A program made the position numbers and the translations under genes. Below the pieces are notes generated by a model. The model worked only from the letters and a program-made list of their open reading frames with translations. It was not told the DNA's origin and ran no database searches. A stretch of DNA of 9,342 nucleotides from Caldifarciminota bacterium (lineage in GTDB: Bacteria; Hydrothermota; Tepidihabitantia; SM23-42), in assembly GCA_023128195.1 (NCBI GenBank), contig JAGMEL010000247.1, positions 1 to 9,342 of the forward strand. Direction: 5' to 3'. This document shows positions 5,377-9,342 of the stretch, in pieces (positions within the stretch are counted from its first letter, which is position 1; the number at the start of each line of letters is the position of its first letter).

Positions 5377-7640
5377 TAAATGTTTTTGACTTCGTATACT
5401 AATTTTATATTTTTCTGTTGGTGATTATAAAGATAACTTTTATCTATCTGAATATCAGAAATTTCTGCATCGACAACGGCTTTGTTTTTATTCAATTCTT
5501 CTAAATAATGAACTCCCTTTGGGATAATTGATATTTTATGATCCGTAAATTTATAGCCGCGGTTAGCTTTTCTTAAATCATCAACGCCTTTAACGTACTT
5601 CTTAAAATCATCTTCATCAATTAAATATTCAAAATTCTCAATATTTAAAATGATATTGGCCAAAGTTGGCAAATCACAGATAATTACTGAACGCCCTGGT
5701 TGCCGTTCCATGGAATAAAGGGAAGCGTCTGCTATGATTGGACCAACCAGATCCGGATCACCATGTGAATTTGCACAAAAAACAACATCTTTACTTGGCA
5801 TCCCCGAGGCAATACCGACACCGATTCTAAAAAGACTTTTAAACTCTGGAGGCAACAAGGCATATGTAATACCATCCAGTTCAAGTGTTCGCTTAGCAAC
5901 TCCCGCAAACCATTCGCGATAATGCATAAAGTTTGCGCGGATAAATTCTTCAGCTCGTTGAACCATATCCCGCGCGCACAGAACAGCTCTTTTCCCAGCA
6001 TCGCAAGCAGAGATAAGATCAAAATCAGCCCCGGTAAATATAGAAGAGCGAAGCTTTATACCACGGCCAGTTACTGACTCTGTATAGAGACGATTATATA
6101 AAGATAATGAGTTTTCTGCAAACCATACAAGACCGCCATCTCCCGTATCCTTTAAGAGAAAACCACCATATTTTTTAGCAATATCAGCCATTTCTTTTGC
6201 AAACTTGTACTTAATTTTTTGTTCCCTAACCGCATCATGCAGTTTGATACCCATATAAGATGAGCCTCTAATATCATAAACCAAAATAGTAATACACTTA
6301 CGAAATGGTTCAACAAAATTTTTGACATCCATAGAATAATCACGGTTTTTCTTTAGTAAGGTCAAAATATCTTTTCCCTCAAGAGACAAGACTTTTAGAT
6401 TCGCCAAATCATTTACTAATCTTTGTGGCTGATCATTTGGTGGAGGCAAACAATTAACTATGTCAAGAAAACATTGACCAATGTACTGGGGGATAATTAC
6501 CTGTTTTATGAATGAATTATAAGCTGCTTTTATTTTATCAAAATCAATTTCTAGAGACAACAGTCCTCTTTTTTCAAATGTATTAAGTAATGAAAGACTG
6601 CGACTTTTTTGACGATGTAATTGCTCAAACTCGTGGGTTAACTTTTTTGCAAATAACTTATCTTCCTCTTTGGTTGAAGGTCCGAATTTATTATAAAACA
6701 TGTAATCATCATAGATGTCACCAATTTTTATTATTCTATTAGAATCTCTTTTTTCGACACTATATTTAAAATCTTCTTCCTCCTGTAAATACTGAAGTAT
6801 TTCACTACGTCTCCTTTCATAATCCTTAAGATGATAAATATTTCCGAGAAAGAGTCTATCAAATCGTGAAAACAGATTCGATGTCTTTTGAGTAATAATA
6901 TTAATATCAACTCCTTTTTCAACCTCATTTCCTATTATGTTTTTTAGACTGTTCTCCACCTCAAGATAAAGGTCGTGGAGTTGCTCTTTCAGTCGTAAGA
7001 CATAGAGATCAATATTTTTAAGTTCCTGTTCCATTTTACCTGTTATCTCACGAAGGAGAAAAGATATTTTCTTGATTAACTTCATAAGTGATGCTGGAGA
7101 TAAATAGTTTAAGTACACTTGTGGTATTTTTCTAATTGCATCTTTAATGCTTGTAGCACCAAACCCTGCAATATCAGATAATAAATCGTCTAAAAGGTTT
7201 TCAGCACGGGCACTCATGATATTTTTATGGACACTAAAAAAAATCTCGGGCGTGAAGGATACTTTTTTCAAATCTCTATTAAATCCCTGGATATTTTTTA
7301 CATGCTTCGTATTCTCAATCAAATCCACAATTTCATCAGGGCATTTTTCAACTAAGGCATTAGGTATTGTTATACCCATTTTCTTACAACCAAGATAGAG
7401 CGCCAATTCGTAACCTTTATAATCTGTTAATCGGTGCCCCAGCCAGATGACAAAGTTAACTCTATTCTCAAATATTCTAACAGGTTCGTCTGATATATTC
7501 AGAAAAACTAATCCTCGTTTTATCGCTAATAAATTATTTGTATATTTTTCTTCGTTAACAAACCGCTCTTTCAATAATTTACAATACTTACTATTTTCTT
7601 CAACATAATTCTGCAGATCATGAATTAGATATTTATTCAT
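5376..7640 (-). CDS. class III nucleotide-cyclase-like protein with large novel N-terminal region
   Basis: 754 residues, soluble, lysine-rich. Residues 1-355 are predicted mostly helical with coiled-coil stretches (about 185-290) and match no family I recognise. Residues about 355-448 resemble the same stretch of the next paralogue (VIxPxI..., a late GxxxDI...RD block). Residues 449-660 are a class III cyclase homology domain: metal Asp D456 in LVYDIRGSS, second metal Asp D501 in KDTGDGG (45 residues on, close to the canonical spacing), Lys K497 and Asp D630 in DLVG at the adenine-selecting positions, and RIGVGIASG (605-613). By my hand alignment the transition-state Asn and Arg are replaced (A637, L641). 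About 100 residues separate GDG from RIGVG, against roughly 40-50 usually, so there is an insertion ending in GITYALLPPEFKS. Residues 661-754 are unassigned. It overlaps the upstream paralogue by ATGA. Whether it makes cAMP, another nucleotide, or only senses nucleotides is open. Confidence 0.82.
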   Translation of the reverse strand: MNKYLIHDLQNYVEENSKYCKLLKERFVNEEKYTNNLLAIKRGLVFLNISDEPVRIFENRVNFVIWLGHRLTDYKGYELALYLGCKKMGITIPNALVEKCPDEIVDLIENTKHVKNIQGFNRDLKKVSFTPEIFFSVHKNIMSARAENLLDDLLSDIAGFGATSIKDAIRKIPQVYLNYLSPASLMKLIKKISFLLREITGKMEQELKNIDLYVLRLKEQLHDLYLEVENSLKNIIGNEVEKGVDINIITQKTSNLFSRFDRLFLGNIYHLKDYERRRSEILQYLQEEEDFKYSVEKRDSNRIIKIGDIYDDYMFYNKFGPSTKEEDKLFAKKLTHEFEQLHRQKSRSLSLLNTFEKRGLLSLEIDFDKIKAAYNSFIKQVIIPQYIGQCFLDIVNCLPPPNDQPQRLVNDLANLKVLSLEGKDILTLLKKNRDYSMDVKNFVEPFRKCITILVYDIRGSSYMGIKLHDAVREQKIKYKFAKEMADIAKKYGGFLLKDTGDGGLVWFAENSLSLYNRLYTESVTGRGIKLRSSIFTGADFDLISACDAGKRAVLCARDMVQRAEEFIRANFMHYREWFAGVAKRTLELDGITYALLPPEFKSLFRIGVGIASGMPSKDVVFCANSHGDPDLVGPIIADASLYSMERQPGRSVIICDLPTLANIILNIENFEYLIDEDDFKKYVKGVDDLRKANRGYKFTDHKISIIPKGVHYLEELNKNKAVVDAEISDIQIDKSYLYNHQQKNIKLVYEVKNI

Positions 7641-9342
7641 TTTTCAATCTTTGAGGATACTTCAAATAGATATTTACCACGACCACCTTTTTCGTCTCTG
7701 ATTTCACCTGTCTCATCTATCATTATATCAAAAACGCCTAACAGAATCTTAAGGCTATCAGGATGAGAGATCTCCTGACCTAATTGTTTAACAAAAATTT
7801 TATATAAATCGAGTATAAAACCGCGCTGCGTAACCTTTTGTTTCATCCAGTATTCTAATCCCTGTTCAATGCTGAGTAATAAAGGATCTGTTCTCAAACC
7901 TTCTTCACTAAGAAATGAGAATTTGTTCACATTCAATAAAAGATTAAAAAGTGTTGCATCATCACAGATTACTGTAGACTTTTCCTTGGCTCTGACCTTA
8001 GAATACAAATTTGCTTCTCTAACAAGCATGCCAGTTAAGTCAAGTTCGCCAAAAGCATTTTTTTCTAAATAAATCTCTTCAGGATAGATTCCTGAAGCAA
8101 TGCCTACACCTATTTGAAATATTGACTGGTAAGATGGCATTAATGTTGCATAGGTCACACCCTCAAAACTTATTCTTCGTTCCTCAGCTTCACGAAACCA
8201 ATCTTGATATTTATCAATATTCTCCTGAACAAAATCCTTAGCACCTTTTACCATCTCAAGTCCGCAACGAACAGATGATAAAACACTACCTTGTTCGAGT
8301 TTCAATGTACTGTAATTTCGTATATCATAATGATTTGCTGCAAATAATATAACCCCTCCGTCACCTGTATCTTTTATCGGAATACCACCAAATCTACTAA
8401 CAACAGACAGCATAAATTGCTGGAAATAATTTCTTATTCCGCTCTCCCGTTCGGCGTTCCTTAACTTTGTACCCATAAATGTTGAGCCTCTAATATCGTA
8501 CACAAGCACAGAAACCAAATTTTTATGGTGTAGGACATTTACATCAGAAGCATCCCTTCTTCTTTTACTAATATCAAAATTTTCTCCAATCACAAAAACT
8601 TCACCTGATAGCGATTCTTCTGCAAGATAACGGACCCCTTCGCTCGGTGTTACATCTGACAATTTAGGGTAGTATTCAATTAACTCTTCCAGCAGAAATG
8701 TTTTAATCAAGGGTTCTATGACTTCATTAGCTATTATTTCAAATTTTTTATTGATTGCTTTAATATTATATTTTTCCTTTAAAAAACCGGACCTCCGGTA
8801 TTTATTTATAACCTCTATCGCCGCCTTATTATTCTTTATTTCACTAACAGTATTTTTTATTAATAACTGAAGTTGTTCTCCAGTAATACTTTTAGTTTTA
8901 TTCAAAGACAATATTATATAGGGATCCCATTCATTCTTAAAAACAAATCCCAATAAATTTTTTGTTTTAAGACTAAGAATGTAATTTAATTCACCTTCTT
9001 TCTTTACCCGTTCCTGGTATTCATTGTTAAGAATCTTAAGATCATAACCATGGGTCATAAGATTAGATCGCAGTTTTTTAATCATGCCATCAATTGATTC
9101 CTCAGTTGAAAAATTCACAGTAAGATCGATCAACTGTTCTTCGATAACCTTGGTCGTCTCTTCTGTTTTTCGTTTAATATCATGTTGTTTTCTCTTAATC
9201 ATCTCTTTTCTGTTTTCAATTCTTTTAATCATTTCATATGCCTTTGTTTTTAGTAATTTCAATATTTCAGAAAGGCTTTCATTATCAGGAAAGAAAAAGT
9301 AGGATTTAAAGATTTTAAGAACTTCATCTTTGTTTAAAAATG
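7637..9342 (-). CDS. class III nucleotide-cyclase-like protein, N-terminus beyond the window (partial)
   Basis: The frame is open to the right window edge. The first start codon inside is a TTG at 9262 (541 residues), but the 26 codons upstream of it read like continuous protein (FLNKDEVLKIFKSYFF, then NESLSEILKLLK), so I treat the gene as 5'-partial with at least 567 residues. Numbering from the TTG: residues 1-50 form a charged coiled coil; about 154-248 resemble the matching part of the neighbouring paralogue; 249-435 are the class III cyclase homology domain with D256 in VYDIRGST, K297 and D301 in KDTGDGG, QIGVGIASG at 383-391, and D408 in DLTG. The Asn and Arg transition-state positions appear to be R415 and L419. 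GDG to IGVG is about 82 residues, again longer than usual. Residues 436-541 are unassigned and end in a strand (KYLFEV) also seen at the end of the paralogue (KLVYEV). No membrane segments. Stop TGA overlaps the next start as ATGA. Confidence 0.8.
   Translation of the reverse strand, partial: FLNKDEVLKIFKSYFFFPDNESLSEILKLLKTKAYEMIKRIENRKEMIKRKQHDIKRKTEETTKVIEEQLIDLTVNFSTEESIDGMIKKLRSNLMTHGYDLKILNNEYQERVKKEGELNYILSLKTKNLLGFVFKNEWDPYIILSLNKTKSITGEQLQLLIKNTVSEIKNNKAAIEVINKYRRSGFLKEKYNIKAINKKFEIIANEVIEPLIKTFLLEELIEYYPKLSDVTPSEGVRYLAEESLSGEVFVIGENFDISKRRRDASDVNVLHHKNLVSVLVYDIRGSTFMGTKLRNAERESGIRNYFQQFMLSVVSRFGGIPIKDTGDGGVILFAANHYDIRNYSTLKLEQGSVLSSVRCGLEMVKGAKDFVQENIDKYQDWFREAEERRISFEGVTYATLMPSYQSIFQIGVGIASGIYPEEIYLEKNAFGELDLTGMLVREANLYSKVRAKEKSTVICDDATLFNLLLNVNKFSFLSEEGLRTDPLLLSIEQGLEYWMKQKVTQRGFILDLYKIFVKQLGQEISHPDSLKILLGVFDIMIDETGEIRDEKGGRGKYLFEVSSKIEK

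Noticed and set aside
5376..9342. Pycsar-type (cCMP/cUMP) anti-phage system
   Set aside because: Pycsar pairs a related cyclase with a membrane or TIR effector. Here there are two soluble cyclase-like proteins retaining the Lys/Asp adenine-type pair, followed by a GGDEF protein, and no recognisable effector.
1..9342. CRISPR array, insertion sequence or phage genes
   Set aside because: No regularly spaced direct repeats, transposase, integrase or phage structural proteins are visible on either strand.

Overview
The window comes from a bacterial chromosome, AT-rich especially in its right half, probably from an uncultured or poorly studied lineage. The signs of a bacterium are a sigma-70-like promoter grammar, a REC-GAF-GGDEF signalling protein, an EntS/MefA-type MFS exporter and a bacterial tRNA-Pro whose CCA end is not encoded. 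I cannot name a phylum from sequence alone. Only one gene (nikR) has a clear Shine-Dalgarno site. The other starts are overlapping stop/start junctions, a GTG without an SD, or possibly leaderless.

Left block, plus strand (1-2042). An MFS efflux-type transporter (21-1271) is followed by a C-rich, G-poor spacer that may be a Rho-type end. Next come a promoter and SD driving nikR, the nickel-responsive ribbon-helix-helix repressor, with all four metal ligands present. A perfect-consensus promoter (TTGACA-N16-TATAAT) then drives a single tRNA-Pro(GGG). Its leader can form two hairpins, and its 3' end runs straight into a 15-bp perfect hairpin.

Central spacer (2007-2270). This has no gene. It holds the tRNA-trailing hairpin, a 100-bp segment bounded by 12-bp perfect inverted repeats, a short degenerate heptamer repeat, and a decayed copy of the 3' end of the antiporter gene that lies in the same frame after its stop codon.

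Right block, minus strand (2271-9342, read right to left). Two large tandem paralogues carry class III nucleotide-cyclase homology domains: one of at least 567 aa, open at the window edge, and one of 754 aa. They overlap by four bases (ATGA). The second overlaps by one base (TAATG) a REC-GAF-GGDEF diguanylate cyclase of 463 aa. After 47 bp, which contain a possible promoter placed to give a leaderless mRNA, come a two-CBS-domain protein (163 aa) and a CPA2-type cation/proton antiporter (392 aa), overlapping by GTGA.

The most interesting object is this five-gene array: two unusual cyclase-like proteins, a c-di-GMP synthase with a GAF sensor, and an antiporter with a separate nucleotide-binding-type CBS subunit. 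In both cyclase-like proteins the two metal-binding Asp residues and the Lys/Asp purine-selecting pair look intact. The transition-state Asn and Arg positions are replaced, and the core carries a long insertion. A plausible but unproven reading is a second-messenger relay in which the cyclase-like proteins feed the diguanylate cyclase, with ion transport as one possible output.
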